Shown: positions 1 through 10,369 of the stretch, piece by piece
How positions within the stretch are numbered: position 1 is the first letter of the stretch
Layout: every line of letters starts with the position of its first letter
NCBI GenBank assembly: GCA_028712795.1
Contig: JAQTPT010000002.1
Location: 62,001 to 126,000 of the forward strand
From: Methylococcales bacterium
GTDB taxonomy: Bacteria; Pseudomonadota; Gammaproteobacteria; Methylococcales; Methylomonadaceae
Direction: 5' to 3'
DNA: 64,000 nt
Made by a program: the position numbers and the translations under genes
The notes under the pieces: model-generated
Told to the model about the DNA's origin: nothing
The model's input: the letters and a program-made list of their open reading frames with translations, nothing else
The model's database searches: none

Positions 1-1
1 T

Positions 2-814
2 GACAGCTTATTGACCGTTAAGCCATTGGATGCCAGAGATATATCGCGATTACATCAGGGTTTGTCTGAAACGGAAGATACCGGCGATGTGATCGGCATC
101 ACTTCACGGTTACTTGCAGAATTGACGAAGATGGCTGGAGTGGTGACTTTACCCAGAAGAGAATTGGTCTGTTTGCGGCATATTGAATTTTTGCCCCTTT
201 CCCATAAACGCGTACTGGTCATTTTTGTTACCAATGAGCAGGAAGTTCATAACAAAGTCATTCATACCGGCAAAGTTTTTAGCGCGTCTGAATTGCAGCA
301 GGCTGGCGCCTATCTCAATACAATTTATTGCGGCCGCAGCTTAATTAAGGTTCGCGAAGCGGTTTTCAAAGAGTTGCAAGAAGATCAGGAACGCATGAAT
401 CAGGCCATGCTGGACGCGATAAAAATGGCGCAATTAACGTTTAAAGCAGACGATGAAAAAGATGATTACGTGCTGACAGGTGAAACTAATCTAATGGGCT
501 TTTCCGAGCTATCAAGCCGGGATCATTTGAAAAAACTGTTTGATGCGTTTAGCCAAAAGCGGGATGTCATTCATCTTTTGGATCAATCAATGAAGGCTGA
601 GGGAGTGCAGATTTTTATAGGTGAAGAATCGGGTTACCAGGCATTTGACCATTGCAGTCTGGTCACGTCTTCCTATTCTGTCAATGACGAAGTAGTCGGC
701 GTGCTTGGCGTCATCGGGCCAACACGCATGGCTTATGAGAAAATCATTCCGTTTGTCGATGTTACGGCAAAATTATTAGGCGCGGCCTTGAATCCAAAAA
801 CAACGGCCCCATGA
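2..814 (+). CDS. hrcA: Heat-inducible transcription repressor HrcA, C-terminal part (5' end outside window)
   Basis: The frame is open to the left edge, so the start codon and the N-terminal winged-helix DNA-binding domain are missing; about 270 residues of a roughly 340-350 residue family remain. What is left is the GAF-like sensor and dimerisation region, with the family segments FVTNEQEVHNKVI, LNTIYCGRSL, IFIGEES and the C-terminal VVGVLGVIGPTRMAYEKIIPFVD. HrcA represses chaperone genes by binding the CIRCE inverted repeat and is kept folded by GroEL. It lies directly upstream of grpE-dnaK-dnaJ, the classical order. I saw no CIRCE element between hrcA and grpE; one may lie upstream of hrcA outside the window. 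A small perfect hairpin (834-847, arms GTGCT/AGCAC) sits in the gap to grpE. Confidence 0.95.
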   Translation, partial: DSLLTVKPLDARDISRLHQGLSETEDTGDVIGITSRLLAELTKMAGVVTLPRRELVCLRHIEFLPLSHKRVLVIFVTNEQEVHNKVIHTGKVFSASELQQAGAYLNTIYCGRSLIKVREAVFKELQEDQERMNQAMLDAIKMAQLTFKADDEKDDYVLTGETNLMGFSELSSRDHLKKLFDAFSQKRDVIHLLDQSMKAEGVQIFIGEESGYQAFDHCSLVTSSYSVNDEVVGVLGVIGPTRMAYEKIIPFVDVTAKLLGAALNPKTTAP

Positions 815-882
815 TAGGTAACAATATTTCTTTGTGCTTTTTAGCACGTTACCACACTTAAAATATTTAAGGAACGTTAGAG

Positions 883-1497
883 ATGAGTAATGATCAGGAA
901 ACGCCTGAAGCGCAGGTTGAAGTTGAATCTGGTGTTGAAAATGAAATCGTCAACGAAGAACCCTCGCACACTGAAGTAGGCGAACATGAGTACACGGTTG
1001 AAGAACTGAAACAAGAACTGGAAGAAGCCAAGCAAAAAGCTCATGAGGCGTGGGATAAAGCGGTTCGCACACAGGCGGAAATGGAAAACCTGAAAAAAAG
1101 AACCCAAAAAGATCTGGAAGATGCCCATAAATTTGCCTTGACCAGTTTTGGCAAAGAATTATTGCCGGTTTTTGACAGCCTGGTTCTGGGCTTGCAAGCG
1201 GCAACAGGCGATAGCGAGGACGTAAAAAAGTTCAGGGAAGGTAGCGAGTTAACCATCAAACAGTTTGAAGCCTTGTTTGCCAAATTTAATATCGTTGCTA
1301 TTGATCCTCTTGGCCAGCCTTTTAATGCTGAACAGCATCAAGCGATGATGATGCAAGTGGTAGAAGGCGCAGAACCCAACACAGTCGTTAACGTCTTTCA
1401 AAAAGGTTATCTGCTGAATGGCCGTTTACTGAGACCGGCTATGGTTGTAGTGGCAAAAGCCGCAGAAAAACCATCCGAAGATAATGCGAAGGCTTGA
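883..1497 (+). CDS. grpE: Nucleotide exchange factor GrpE
   Basis: 204 residues, normal for GrpE. An acidic, probably disordered N-terminus (residues 1-40) is followed by a long coiled coil rich in Glu, Lys and Ala (about 41-100, including EMENLKKRTQKDLEDAHKFA) and the C-terminal beta domain with the family segments PFNAEQHQAMMM and NTVVNVFQKGYLLNGRLLRPA. GrpE is the cytosolic homodimer that releases ADP from DnaK. The ATG at 883 follows an AAGGAA ribosome site. It lies about 70 bases after hrcA and about 70 bases before dnaK. Its stop codon falls inside the -35 element of the dnaK heat-shock promoter. Confidence 0.97.
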   Translation: MSNDQETPEAQVEVESGVENEIVNEEPSHTEVGEHEYTVEELKQELEEAKQKAHEAWDKAVRTQAEMENLKKRTQKDLEDAHKFALTSFGKELLPVFDSLVLGLQAATGDSEDVKKFREGSELTIKQFEALFAKFNIVAIDPLGQPFNAEQHQAMMMQVVEGAEPNTVVNVFQKGYLLNGRLLRPAMVVVAKAAEKPSEDNAKA

Positions 1498-1520
1498 ACA
1501 CCATAAAACAGCCCCCATAT
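1493..1520 (+). promoter_or_regulatory. RpoH (sigma-32) type heat-shock promoter of dnaK
   Basis: CTTGAAC at 1493-1499, then 13 bases, then CCCCATAT at 1513-1520. The known sigma-32 consensus is CTTGAAA, 13-14 bases, CCCCATnT, so both boxes and the spacing fit. The -35 box contains the grpE TGA stop. Transcription would start near 1527, giving a dnaK leader of about 40 bases. Confidence 0.8.
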
Positions 1521-1568
1521 CGACATTAACTTTTACATTTTTTAACAAATTCAAGTCTGGAGCATTCA

Positions 1569-3497
1569 ATGGCTAAAATAATCGGGATAGATTTAGGAAC
1601 GACCAACTCGTGTGTTGCTGTGTTGGAAAACGGCGTCGCAAAGGTGATTGAAAACAGTGAGGGCGCGCGTACTACGCCGTCCATTATTGCCTTTAGCAGT
1701 GATGATGAAGTTTTGGTAGGACAATCGGCAAAACGTCAGGCGGTCACCAATCCAAAAAACACACTGTTTGCAATTAAACGTTTGATCGGTCGTCGATTTA
1801 AAGATGATGTCGTGCAAAAAGACATCAAAATGGTGCCTTACAAAATTATCGAAGCAGGAAACGGTGACGCGTGGGTAGAAGTGCATGGTAAAAAAATGGC
1901 ATCGCCGGAAATTTCAGCCCGCGTTTTAATGAAGCTGAAAAAAGACGCCGAAGCCTATTTAGGCGAAACCGTTACTGAAGCGGTCATTACCGTTCCTGCT
2001 TATTTCAATGACTCACAACGCCAAGCGACTAAGGATGCTGGCCGCATTGCGGGCTTGGAAGTTAAGCGTATTATTAACGAACCGACTGCATCCGCATTGG
2101 CGTTCGGCATGGATAAGCCCAAAGGTGATACAAAAATAGCGGTTTATGACTTAGGCGGCGGCACGTTTGATATTTCAATCATTGAAATTGCCGAAATCGA
2201 TGGCGAACACCAATTTGAAGTATTATCAACCAATGGAGACACTTTCCTGGGCGGTGAAGATTTTGACTCAAGAATTATTGAGTTTCTTGCTGCGGAGTTT
2301 AAAAAAGAAAGTGGCGTGGATGTACATAACGATCCATTGGCGCTGCAACGCTTAAAAGAAGCCGCAGAAAAAGCCAAGATTGAATTGTCTTCAAGCCAGC
2401 AAACTGATGTTAACCTGCCTTACATCACTGCGGATGCTTCAGGTCCCAAGCATTTAAATGTTAAATTGACCCGCGCCAAACTGGAATCTCTGGTTGAAGA
2501 ACTGATTAACCGTACTAAAGGCCCTTGTGAAGTGGCACTTAAAGACGCGGGCTTAACGGCCAAAGATATCAATGATGTGATTTTGGTGGGCGGTCAAACG
2601 CGTATGCCAAAAGTACAGGAAATGGTAAAAAGCATTTTTGGCAAAGAACCCCGGAAAGACGTTAACCCGGACGAAGCGGTTGCTTTAGGCGCGGCGATTC
2701 AGGCAGGTGTTTTGGCGGGTGATGTTAAAGATGTGTTGTTGCTGGACGTTATTCCCTTGTCCCTGGGTATAGAAACAATGGGCGGTATTATGACCAAGTT
2801 GATCGAAAAAAATACCACCATTCCAACTAATGCGGCACAGGTATTTTCTACCGCCGATGACAATCAAACTGCCGTCACCATCCATGTGTTGCAAGGCGAG
2901 CGTGAAAAGGCTGCGGCTAATAAGTCACTGGGGCGTTTTGATTTAGCGGATATTCCACTCGCACCGCGCGGTATTCCGCAAATTGAGGTGTCTTTTGATA
3001 TTGATGCCAACGGCATTCTGAACGTATCAGCTAAAGACAAGGCGACCGGTAAAAAACAATCGATTATCATCAAGGCTTCGAGTGGTTTGTCCGAAGATGA
3101 AGTCGATCGCATGATTAAAGATGCTGAGGCTCATGCCGATGAAGACCGTAAATTAACCGAATTAGTCCATGCACGCAATCATGCGGACGGAATGATTCAC
3201 GCAACTGAAAAATCCTTGAAAGAATTAGGCGACCAGGTCGGCACGGATGAAAAAACCAGCATTGAACATGCTATTGATGCATTGAAAGAAGCTGTTAAAG
3301 GTGATGATAAGGCGGAAATTGAGGCTAAAACCAACGATCTGACCGAGTTGTCAGGAAAGCTGGCTGAGCGGGTTTATGCACAAAAAGCAGGCGCTGAAGG
3401 CGGTGAAGCTCATCATTCCGAGGGTGGCTCGTCATCACATCACGCAGCAGATGATGGCGTTGTCGATGCAGAGTTTGAGGAAGTCAAAAAAGACTAA
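1569..3497 (+). CDS. dnaK: Chaperone DnaK (Hsp70)
   Basis: 642 residues, full length. The N-terminal actin-fold ATPase (1-385) has [13 protein letters not shown] (5-17), the phosphate-2 loop [10 protein letters not shown] and the adenosine motif [11 protein letters not shown]. The substrate-binding beta domain (about 390-505) and helical lid follow. The C-terminus ends in an acidic segment, [12 protein letters not shown], the tail seen in proteobacterial DnaK. It is the cytosolic ATP-dependent Hsp70 that works with DnaJ and GrpE in folding and heat-shock control. The ATG at 1569 is preceded by TCTGGAGC. A sigma-32 promoter lies just upstream. A 284-base gap separates it from dnaJ. Confidence 0.99.
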   Translation: MAKIIGIDLGTTNSCVAVLENGVAKVIENSEGARTTPSIIAFSSDDEVLVGQSAKRQAVTNPKNTLFAIKRLIGRRFKDDVVQKDIKMVPYKIIEAGNGDAWVEVHGKKMASPEISARVLMKLKKDAEAYLGETVTEAVITVPAYFNDSQRQATKDAGRIAGLEVKRIINEPTASALAFGMDKPKGDTKIAVYDLGGGTFDISIIEIAEIDGEHQFEVLSTNGDTFLGGEDFDSRIIEFLAAEFKKESGVDVHNDPLALQRLKEAAEKAKIELSSSQQTDVNLPYITADASGPKHLNVKLTRAKLESLVEELINRTKGPCEVALKDAGLTAKDINDVILVGGQTRMPKVQEMVKSIFGKEPRKDVNPDEAVALGAAIQAGVLAGDVKDVLLLDVIPLSLGIETMGGIMTKLIEKNTTIPTNAAQVFSTADDNQTAVTIHVLQGEREKAAANKSLGRFDLADIPLAPRGIPQIEVSFDIDANGILNVSAKDKATGKKQSIIIKASSGLSEDEVDRMIKDAEAHADEDRKLTELVHARNHADGMIHATEKSLKELGDQVGTDEKTSIEHAIDALKEAVKGDDKAEIEAKTNDLTELSGKLAERVYAQKAGAEGGEAHHSEGGSSSHHAADDGVVDAEFEEVKKD

Positions 3498-3513
3498 GGC
3501 AAGCCGGCCGATG

Positions 3514-3530
3514 CCTTAATGTAATTAAGG
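3514..3530. other. Small perfect hairpin after dnaK
   Basis: CCTTAAT / ATTAAGG arms with a GTA loop, 17 bases after the dnaK stop. There is no U tract, so it is more likely an mRNA-stability or processing hairpin than an intrinsic terminator. Confidence 0.4.
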
Positions 3531-3580
3531 TAGATACATGCCAAATCAAACCGCATGAAGTACAAGGTAAGACGGTTCCT

Positions 3581-3610
3581 TGTGGTGGCGTCGAATTCAA
3601 CGCCACCACA
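3581..3610. other. Strong 11-bp stem hairpin between dnaK and dnaJ
   Basis: TGTGGTGGCGT pairs perfectly with ACGCCACCACA across an 8-base loop. It lies midway in the 284-base dnaK-dnaJ gap and is followed by an AT-rich but not T-only stretch. It could be an attenuator that lowers dnaJ transcription relative to dnaK, or a small dispersed repeat. The rest of this gap shows no supportable gene. Confidence 0.5.
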
Positions 3611-3781
3611 TACCTTATACATTTACTAGAAGACTGATATGCGCTTTATTTTTAGTTTCCATGCCCCTTTTTGGAAGCAATGCACATAAAAACCATTCCG
3701 TGCCTTTATTGTGCGCGGTTTCTAATAACCTCGCAGCAATGCTTTATCTCCTGAGCAAAATGATCAGGAGCGGATTGAAAC

Positions 3782-4921
3782 ATGGCAACAAAAGAAGATT
3801 TTTACAAACTGCTCAACGTTGATAGAAACGCCAGTGATGCTGAGATAAAAAAAAGTTATCGCAGTTTGGCGATGAAGTTTCATCCCGATAGAAACGCTGA
3901 CAATCCGGAAGCTGCTGAAGTAAAGTTCAAGCAAATTAAAGAAGCTTACGAAGTTTTATCAGACCCTAAAAAACGCTCGGCTTATGACCAGTTCGGTCAC
4001 GCGGGTGTTGATCCTTCCATGGGAGGACGTTCTGGAGGATTTGGCGGCGCTGAAGGTTTCAGTGATATTTTCGGTGATGTGTTCGGCGATATTTTCGGTG
4101 GCGGAGGAAGGCAACGCAGTAACGTTCAGCGCGGCTCTGACTTACGCTATAACCTGGAATTATCCCTTGAAGAAGCCGTAGCCGGGACTGAAACTAAAAT
4201 TCGTATTCCGGTGTTGGTCAGTTGCAGCGCATGCAACGGTTCGGGCGCGAAAAAAGGGTCAAGTCCGGTCATTTGCACCACTTGTCATGGACATGGTCAA
4301 GTCAGGATGCAGCAAGGTTTCTTTTCCGTGCAACAGACCTGTCCGACCTGTCGAGGAACAGGCAAGCAAATTAAAGACCCCTGCGGAAAATGCCAAGGTC
4401 AAGGACGTGTTCAGGAAACCAAAACCTTGTCGGCCAAAATCCCTGCGGGTGTCGATACGGGTGACCGCATTCGCCTGGCTGGAGAAGGTGAAGCAGGCGA
4501 GCGTGGTGGACCGGCGGGCGATCTTTACATCGAAATCAGAGTAAAAGAGCATGACATTTTTACCCGTGATGGTGCGAACTTATATTGCGAAGTACCTATC
4601 AATTTTGCCACCGCCTGTTTAGGTGATGTCATACAGGTACCGACTTTGGATGGCGAAGTGAAACTGACCATCCCGCCTGAAACACAAACCGGAAAGTCGT
4701 TCAGGCTGCGCGGTAAAGGTGTCAAACAAGTCAGGGGTGGGGCAGTGGGTGACCTGATTTGCAAAGTGAAAATTGAAACCCCGGTTCAGTTGACCAAGGA
4801 GCAAAAAGCGTTGATTGAGAAACTGGGCGAATCGTTATCGAGTGGCGGCAAACACCACAGTCCTCAAGAACACTCCTGGATAGATGGTGTAAAAAACTTT
4901 TTTGATAAACTGACTGGATAA
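3782..4921 (+). CDS. dnaJ: Co-chaperone DnaJ (Hsp40, type I)
   Basis: 379 residues, typical. The J domain (1-70) carries the HPD motif (34-36) that stimulates DnaK ATPase. A Gly/Phe-rich linker (about 75-115) follows, then the zinc-binding region with four CxxCxGxG-type repeats ([32 protein letters not shown]), and C-terminal substrate-binding domains with [14 protein letters not shown] and RLRGKGV. It acts in the cytosol with DnaK and GrpE. The ATG at 3782 follows an AGGAG site. The next gene, dapB, begins 3 bases after the stop, so the two are probably co-transcribed. Confidence 0.99.
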   Translation: MATKEDFYKLLNVDRNASDAEIKKSYRSLAMKFHPDRNADNPEAAEVKFKQIKEAYEVLSDPKKRSAYDQFGHAGVDPSMGGRSGGFGGAEGFSDIFGDVFGDIFGGGGRQRSNVQRGSDLRYNLELSLEEAVAGTETKIRIPVLVSCSACNGSGAKKGSSPVICTTCHGHGQVRMQQGFFSVQQTCPTCRGTGKQIKDPCGKCQGQGRVQETKTLSAKIPAGVDTGDRIRLAGEGEAGERGGPAGDLYIEIRVKEHDIFTRDGANLYCEVPINFATACLGDVIQVPTLDGEVKLTIPPETQTGKSFRLRGKGVKQVRGGAVGDLICKVKIETPVQLTKEQKALIEKLGESLSSGGKHHSPQEHSWIDGVKNFFDKLTG

Positions 4922-5734
<813 letters not shown>

Positions 5735-5821
5735 TAAAAAATCCTCTTGACATGCTTGCTCCAATCCGACAGCAATTCATAATGGATTAGCCACCGGGCA
5801 ATCCACGCATAAGCCGAAAAC

Positions 5822-5865
5822 AAAAAAAACCTCGTTTGGAAAAATCCAAACGAGGTTTTTTTTTT
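5822..5865. terminator. Rho-independent terminator, probably bidirectional
   Basis: AACCTCGTTTGGA and TCCAAACGAGGTT form a 13-bp perfect stem with a 4-base A loop. A-tract before and T-tract after let it work in both directions. It ends the dnaJ-dapB unit. Confidence 0.93.
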
Positions 5866-5941
5866 GCCTGATTTTGCAATCCTATCGAATGCACGGGCGA
5901 TTGATCGGCAGAACCATGAATTTGAAAACTTTTATAAATTA

Positions 5942-6101
5942 AGGCGATTTCCAAGAATGAATATACCCAAATTGCGCAGGATTTTTGTTCATTTTCAAGG
6001 CGTAAAAAGGGGCGCATAGCGAGCTATGTAACCCTTTTTATAACGCGGAAAATGGACAAAAAGACCAGAAAGTTGGGTAAATTCTTTGCCGGAAATCGCC
6101 T
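5942..6101. repeat. 160-bp imperfect palindromic element (MITE-like)
   Basis: The outer arms AGGCGATTTCC (5942-5952) and GGAAATCGCCT (6091-6101) are perfect inverted repeats. The inner sequence keeps pairing with mismatches (TACCCAA/TTGGGTA, TTCATTTTC/GAAAATGGA, AAAAAGG/CCTTTTT) down to a central CATAGC-GA-GCTATG hairpin (6015-6028). So the whole element can fold on itself. No ORF is inside. The form suggests a miniature inverted-repeat element or dispersed repeat. I found no second copy in this window. Confidence 0.65.
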
Positions 6102-6200
6102 AAGCATCCCATCTGCCAAAAACCGGCTGTCAGAAGTGACACAATCAATAGCGGCAAAGGCGCAAAATCCAAAGAGAACCAACGTATTTTAATTATTTCA

Positions 6201-6221
6201 CCCTACCTTCGAACGGTAGGG
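6201..6221. promoter_or_regulatory. Palindrome upstream of the sulfur gene cluster
   Basis: CCCTACC and GGTAGGG arms flank a TTCGAAC centre. There is no T tract, so a terminator is unlikely. Its position about 190 bases before the YezD-like gene would suit an operator, but no regulator can be named. The rest of 6102-6412 is AT-rich with no gene seen. Confidence 0.35.
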
Positions 6222-6412
6222 AAAAGTTCTTCAAAATTTCAAAAAACATTCTGTGTCATCTGCCTCCATCGTCTTTATCACTAAATAAGATATATGTATG
6301 AGAATGTATCATTAAATGTTCTATAAATTCACTGCTATAGTGCATCCAACGAAACAAACTGAGCGTAAACAACTCGCTCATCTTCAGCAGTAATGCGATG
6401 TAGGAGCACTAA

Positions 6413-6583
6413 ATGACTTTTGATACAAAAAAACTTAATCCAGTACAACTGAATAATGAAGTTTCCCGTCAGATTGCGACTGTTTTGCAAGGGATACGAT
6501 TCGGATCGGTTGAAATTGTCATACACGACGGCAAGGTTGTGCAAATCGAACGCAAAGAGAAGTTACGCTTTGACGCAAAATAA
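6413..6583 (+). CDS. YezD-family (DUF2292) small protein
   Basis: 56 residues. The ATG at 6413 follows TAGGAGCAC. The C-terminal half, LQGIRFGSVEIVIHDGKVVQ followed by IERKEKLRF, is the hallmark of the DUF2292/YezD family. These small cytosolic proteins have no established biochemical role but occur repeatedly next to sulfate or sulfonate assimilation genes. Here it is the first gene before a porin and a complete sulfate ABC transporter, which fits. Family membership rests on the motif as I know it; the function is unknown. Confidence 0.8.
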   Translation: MTFDTKKLNPVQLNNEVSRQIATVLQGIRFGSVEIVIHDGKVVQIERKEKLRFDAK

Positions 6584-6660
6584 ACATTCCTGAATTAATA
6601 GCCAAACCCGCTTTACCGTACAAACGGCGAGAAAATATTATTTTTAAAGTGATAGCTGAC

Positions 6661-6678
6661 TGACCGGAACACCGGAAG
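6661..6678 (+). promoter_or_regulatory. 18-bp motif shared with the cysK promoter region
   Basis: TGACCGGAACACCGGAAG, which differs only by a swapped CA/AC from a sequence at 13582-13599 upstream of cysK. It contains two CCGG half sites. It lies 24 bases before the porin start, in its leader. A shared regulator such as CysB is a guess. Confidence 0.4.
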
Positions 6679-6702
6679 TTAAAGCTCAAAGAGGAAAAGT
6701 AT

Positions 6703-8385
6703 ATGAGCAACTTTCGCCACACCGCACTAGCCAGCGTCATTAATCTCGCTATGCTGGGCATTCCCGATGCCCTAGCCGCCGATTCCGAAGCATTGGAAAG
6801 ACGCATTCGCGAACTGGAAAGCCGTTTGGCAAAAATGGATCAACTGGAAGCTCGCTTGGAAAAATTGGACAGGGCATCTGCTTTACCAGCCAAACCATCT
6901 CCAGCAACCGCCCAAGCATTGCCTAACTCATCGCCTTCGCCGGAAGTGGCCAAACTGAACCAAAAAGTAAATATCCTGGAACGAAAATTGGAAGTTCAGG
7001 AAGAAGTGAATACCGGAGCTTTCAAAAAGCTGCCGATATTCGAGGCGGGTGCGGATGGATTCAAGATTACTTCTTCGGATAAAAAACATCAGTTGCGAAT
7101 AGGCAGCACAATCCAAACGGACTATCGCAACTTTGTTGGCGATAATCCGCCTGCGTGGATTCCTGGTTCGCCTGGATTTTATGGTGGCGTGGGCCCCAGC
7201 TCCATTTTTCTTAGACAAGCGCGTATTATTTTAGATGGTTATGTTTTTAAAAGTATCTATTTTAAAATCATGCCTGATTTTGCTCAGAACACTAATACCT
7301 CTAACTTGTTGCCGGATGCTTATGTCGATTTCGCCTATGTTCCTCAGGCCAGCTTATTGGTCGGCAAATATAAGCCATCAATCGGTCTGGAGCGTTTACA
7401 AGGCGACACCAATACAGCCTTCCTGGAACGCGCCTTCCCAACTAATTTGGCGCCTAATCGAGATGTGGGCATCCAAATACATGGCGCTTTCGCAATGCCG
7501 GGCTATAAAATAGAGACTGCTCCAGGACCTATCGATACCAAAAATGCGTTTACCTATCAAGTCGGTATAACCGACGGCACTGGCGATAGCGGCAATGCCT
7601 TTGGATCCGGCGGTCCAACCAATTCATTTGCCAACAATAAAGAATTCGATGGCCGTATCTTTGCACAACCCTTTCAACACTCGGGTTACGAATGGCTGGA
7701 AGGCTTTGGGGTTGGGTTGTCAGGGTCATTTTCAAATCCGGACCACCAAACCCTTCAAGCTCAAAAAACACCTTTGGGTCAGTCGCAGTTTATTGATTAC
7801 ACTTCATTAAACGCAAATACACAAGCCGGAGCAAGAACGGTTACAGCTAATGGCAATTCTAACCGTATCTACCCGCAAGCATTCTGGTATAAAGGCCCCT
7901 TTGGGCTGATGGGCGAATATGTTGCTTCAACCCAGACTCTAAATGCAAGTGGAGCCGGTACCAGCACAGTAAACAACATTACCCAGACCAATACAGCTGC
8001 CCAAGTTCAGGTGTCTTATGTGGTCACCGGCGAAGACAATACCTTCGATGGCGTCAAACCCTTGCGCAATTTTGACCCATTTAATGGCAGTTGGGGAGCC
8101 TTGCAGCTTGCAGCTCGCTGGACTCAGTTGAATGTCGATAGTGATACTTTCAAAATTCTTGATCCGACCAAGTCCGCCAGTAAAGCGATAGCCGGAACAT
8201 TTGGCGCCAACTGGTTCCTTAATAAATATGCGCTAATCAGGTTTGATTACGAATATGTATCCTTTGATGGTGGTGCCGGAACGTCAAGAACAACAGGAAC
8301 AGGAAATAAAGCGGTCACCACATACTTCATAGCTAACCGTCCTAGCGAACAAGTAATCTCAACCCGTTTTCAATTAGCGTTTTAA
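6703..8385 (+). CDS. Outer-membrane porin (OprO/OprP-like), probably for sulfate entry
   Basis: 560 residues. An N-terminal signal peptide (1-25, cleavage near ALAA-DS) is followed by a coiled coil (residues 26-60, [20 protein letters not shown]) and a proline-rich linker, then a second coiled segment (about 85-100). This layout is common in trimeric anion porins. The rest alternates aromatic beta strands and polar loops and ends in STRFQLAF, the terminal Phe recognised by the BAM complex. Segments such as [14 protein letters not shown] and [20 protein letters not shown] resemble phosphate-selective porins. Its place immediately before sbp suggests an anion channel for sulfate. Substrate is inferred from context only. 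RBS AGAGGAAA precedes the ATG at 6703. Confidence 0.8.
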   Translation: MSNFRHTALASVINLAMLGIPDALAADSEALERRIRELESRLAKMDQLEARLEKLDRASALPAKPSPATAQALPNSSPSPEVAKLNQKVNILERKLEVQEEVNTGAFKKLPIFEAGADGFKITSSDKKHQLRIGSTIQTDYRNFVGDNPPAWIPGSPGFYGGVGPSSIFLRQARIILDGYVFKSIYFKIMPDFAQNTNTSNLLPDAYVDFAYVPQASLLVGKYKPSIGLERLQGDTNTAFLERAFPTNLAPNRDVGIQIHGAFAMPGYKIETAPGPIDTKNAFTYQVGITDGTGDSGNAFGSGGPTNSFANNKEFDGRIFAQPFQHSGYEWLEGFGVGLSGSFSNPDHQTLQAQKTPLGQSQFIDYTSLNANTQAGARTVTANGNSNRIYPQAFWYKGPFGLMGEYVASTQTLNASGAGTSTVNNITQTNTAAQVQVSYVVTGEDNTFDGVKPLRNFDPFNGSWGALQLAARWTQLNVDSDTFKILDPTKSASKAIAGTFGANWFLNKYALIRFDYEYVSFDGGAGTSRTTGTGNKAVTTYFIANRPSEQVISTRFQLAF

Positions 8386-8410
8386 CAACCTTACCCAAGG
8401 AGTTTTACTT

Positions 8411-9421
8411 ATGAAAAATAACATTGTTATTATTGTTTTCGCGGCTGTATTGGCCGTTTTGGCGGCCGGAAATGCGCACGCAAAAGATATAAACCTGCTT
8501 AACGTATCCTACGACCCAACCCGCGAGTTGTATAAGGAATATAACCCTGTATTTGCCAAATTCTGGAAAGCCAAAACGGGCGACAACGTTACCATCAATC
8601 AGTCTCACGGGGGTTCCGGCAAACAGGCTCGTTCGGTGTTGGAAGGCCTGGAAGCCGATGTGGTCACTCTGGCGTTAGGCTACGATGTCGATCAGCTTTA
8701 CCAGAAGCGCAAGCTGATTCCGGAAGACTGGCAAAGTTTATTGCCTAACAATAGCTCGCCTTACACATCCACTATTGTATTGCTCGTTCGCAAGGGCAAC
8801 CCCTTAGGAATTAAGGATTGGAACGACATCGTAAAGCCTGGCGTCAGCATAGTGACCCCGAATCCAAAAACCTCTGGCGGGGCGCGCTGGAATTTTTTGG
8901 CAGCCTGGGGTTATGCGCTTAAGCATAATGGCAACGACGAGGCGGCTGCCAAAGAATTCATCAGCAGGTTATATAAAAACGCTGCGGTTTTGGACACCGG
9001 TGCCCGAGGCTCCACCACCACTTTTATCGAACGGGAAATTGGTGATGTTCTGATCGCTTGGGAAAACGAAGCCTATTTGGCTTTGAAAGAATTCGGCCCG
9101 GACAAGTTTGAAATTATCACGCCATCATTGAGTATTTTAGCGGAGCCGCCAGTTGCAGTTGTTGAAGATATTGCCAGAAAGCACGGCACCACTGAAGTGG
9201 CGACCGAGTACCTGAAGTATTTGTACAGCAAGGAAGGTCAGGAAATAATAGGCAAAAACTTTTATCGCCCTACCGATCCGGAAATAGCTGCCAAGTATGC
9301 CAAGCAATTTAAGCCGTTAGAACTAATTACAATCGCTCAATTTGGCGGTTGGACTGTAGCACAAAACAAATTCTTTTCCGATGATGGCGTGTTTGACCAG
9401 ATCTATGGGCCAGGAAAATAA
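8411..9421 (+). CDS. sbp: Periplasmic sulfate-binding protein
   Basis: 336 residues with a Sec signal peptide (1-24, cleavage after AHA). The mature protein starts [20 protein letters not shown], the family N-terminus. It continues with the ligand-binding segments [44 protein letters not shown] and [11 protein letters not shown]. It delivers sulfate or thiosulfate to the CysTWA transporter. The ATG at 8411 has a clear AAGGAG site. It lies 25 bases after the porin and about 110 before cysT. Sbp and CysP are close relatives; the sequence alone does not fix sulfate against thiosulfate preference. Confidence 0.95.
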   Translation: MKNNIVIIVFAAVLAVLAAGNAHAKDINLLNVSYDPTRELYKEYNPVFAKFWKAKTGDNVTINQSHGGSGKQARSVLEGLEADVVTLALGYDVDQLYQKRKLIPEDWQSLLPNNSSPYTSTIVLLVRKGNPLGIKDWNDIVKPGVSIVTPNPKTSGGARWNFLAAWGYALKHNGNDEAAAKEFISRLYKNAAVLDTGARGSTTTFIEREIGDVLIAWENEAYLALKEFGPDKFEIITPSLSILAEPPVAVVEDIARKHGTTEVATEYLKYLYSKEGQEIIGKNFYRPTDPEIAAKYAKQFKPLELITIAQFGGWTVAQNKFFSDDGVFDQIYGPGK

Positions 9422-9530
9422 GCCGCATTGGTTTTTACTTGTAGAAATACAGGGTGGGTAAACCTTAATAATAGTTTGTCTGCCCTTTATGGTTTTTCGA
9501 AACACGCTCTTTCATTCCTGGAGTGAAGCA

Positions 9531-10358
9531 ATGTCAAAAAGCAGTATTATGCCAGGGTTTCGCCCGGCCCTTGTATTTACCCTGATTTATTTAAGCCTGA
9601 TCGTATTAATACCGCTAAGTACGCTGGTGTTTAAAAGTTTTGAGCTGAATTGGGATGATTATGTTCGTATTATAACCAACAAGCGCGTGCTATCCTCGTT
9701 TCAGGTCAGTTTTTCTTCTGCCCTGATGGCCGCCGTTATTGCCAGCGTATTTGGATTTATTACCGCCTGGGTGTTGGTGCGTTATTCGTTTTTAGGCAAA
9801 CGTTTTTTTCATGCCATCATCGACTTTCCTTTTGCCCTGCCGACCGCCGTTGCCGGTATTGTGCTGGCAACTATTTTCCAGCCCAGCGGCTTCCTCGGCA
9901 AGATACTGAAAGAGGCGTTTGACGTGCAGGTGGCTTTTAAACCGCTGGGCATCGTTGTGGCGCTAATATTTATCAGCATTCCGTTTGTGGTGCGCACCGT
10001 TGAACCCGTTTTACTGGAATTTGAATCCGCAATGGAAGAAGCCGGAGCCAGCCTTGGAGCCACGAGATTGCAAGTCTTTAGCAAAATCATTTTTCCGAAT
10101 GTTTTTCCGGCTTTGTTGACCGGTTTCGCTCTGGCTTTTGCCCGTGGCGTGGGTGAATACGGCTCGGTAATCTTTATTGCCGGCAATATTCCCTATGTGT
10201 CGGAAATTGTGCCGCTATTGATTGTAACGAAGCTGGAACAGTTTGATGTTGAAGGGGCTACCGCCATCGCCCTGACCATGCTGGTCATCTCATTTGTGCT
10301 GCTGTTGTTGATTAATGTACTTCAATACTGGGTGCGTAAGCGCTCCGGACAACTCTGA
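9531..10358 (+). CDS. cysT: Sulfate ABC transporter permease CysT (CysU)
   Basis: 275 residues from the ATG at 9531, which has a CTGGAG ribosome site; a longer open frame starts at 9489, but the family N-terminus ([22 protein letters not shown]) fits the shorter form. It has about six transmembrane helices and the permease EAA motif [30 protein letters not shown] (residues about 180-209), which docks on the ATPase. With CysW it forms the inner-membrane channel. cysW begins 11 bases downstream. Confidence 0.95.
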   Translation: MSKSSIMPGFRPALVFTLIYLSLIVLIPLSTLVFKSFELNWDDYVRIITNKRVLSSFQVSFSSALMAAVIASVFGFITAWVLVRYSFLGKRFFHAIIDFPFALPTAVAGIVLATIFQPSGFLGKILKEAFDVQVAFKPLGIVVALIFISIPFVVRTVEPVLLEFESAMEEAGASLGATRLQVFSKIIFPNVFPALLTGFALAFARGVGEYGSVIFIAGNIPYVSEIVPLLIVTKLEQFDVEGATAIALTMLVISFVLLLLINVLQYWVRKRSGQL

Positions 10359-10369
10359 GGATTGCGAAT

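Noticed and set aside
815-882. Possible CIRCE operator before grpE
   Set aside because: The TTAGCACTC/GAGTGCTAA arms are not present; only a short GTGCT/AGCAC hairpin is seen.
3580-3822. 80-codon frame between dnaK and dnaJ
   Set aside because: It overlaps the dnaJ start, contains the hairpin sequence and has no recognisable domain or ribosome site.
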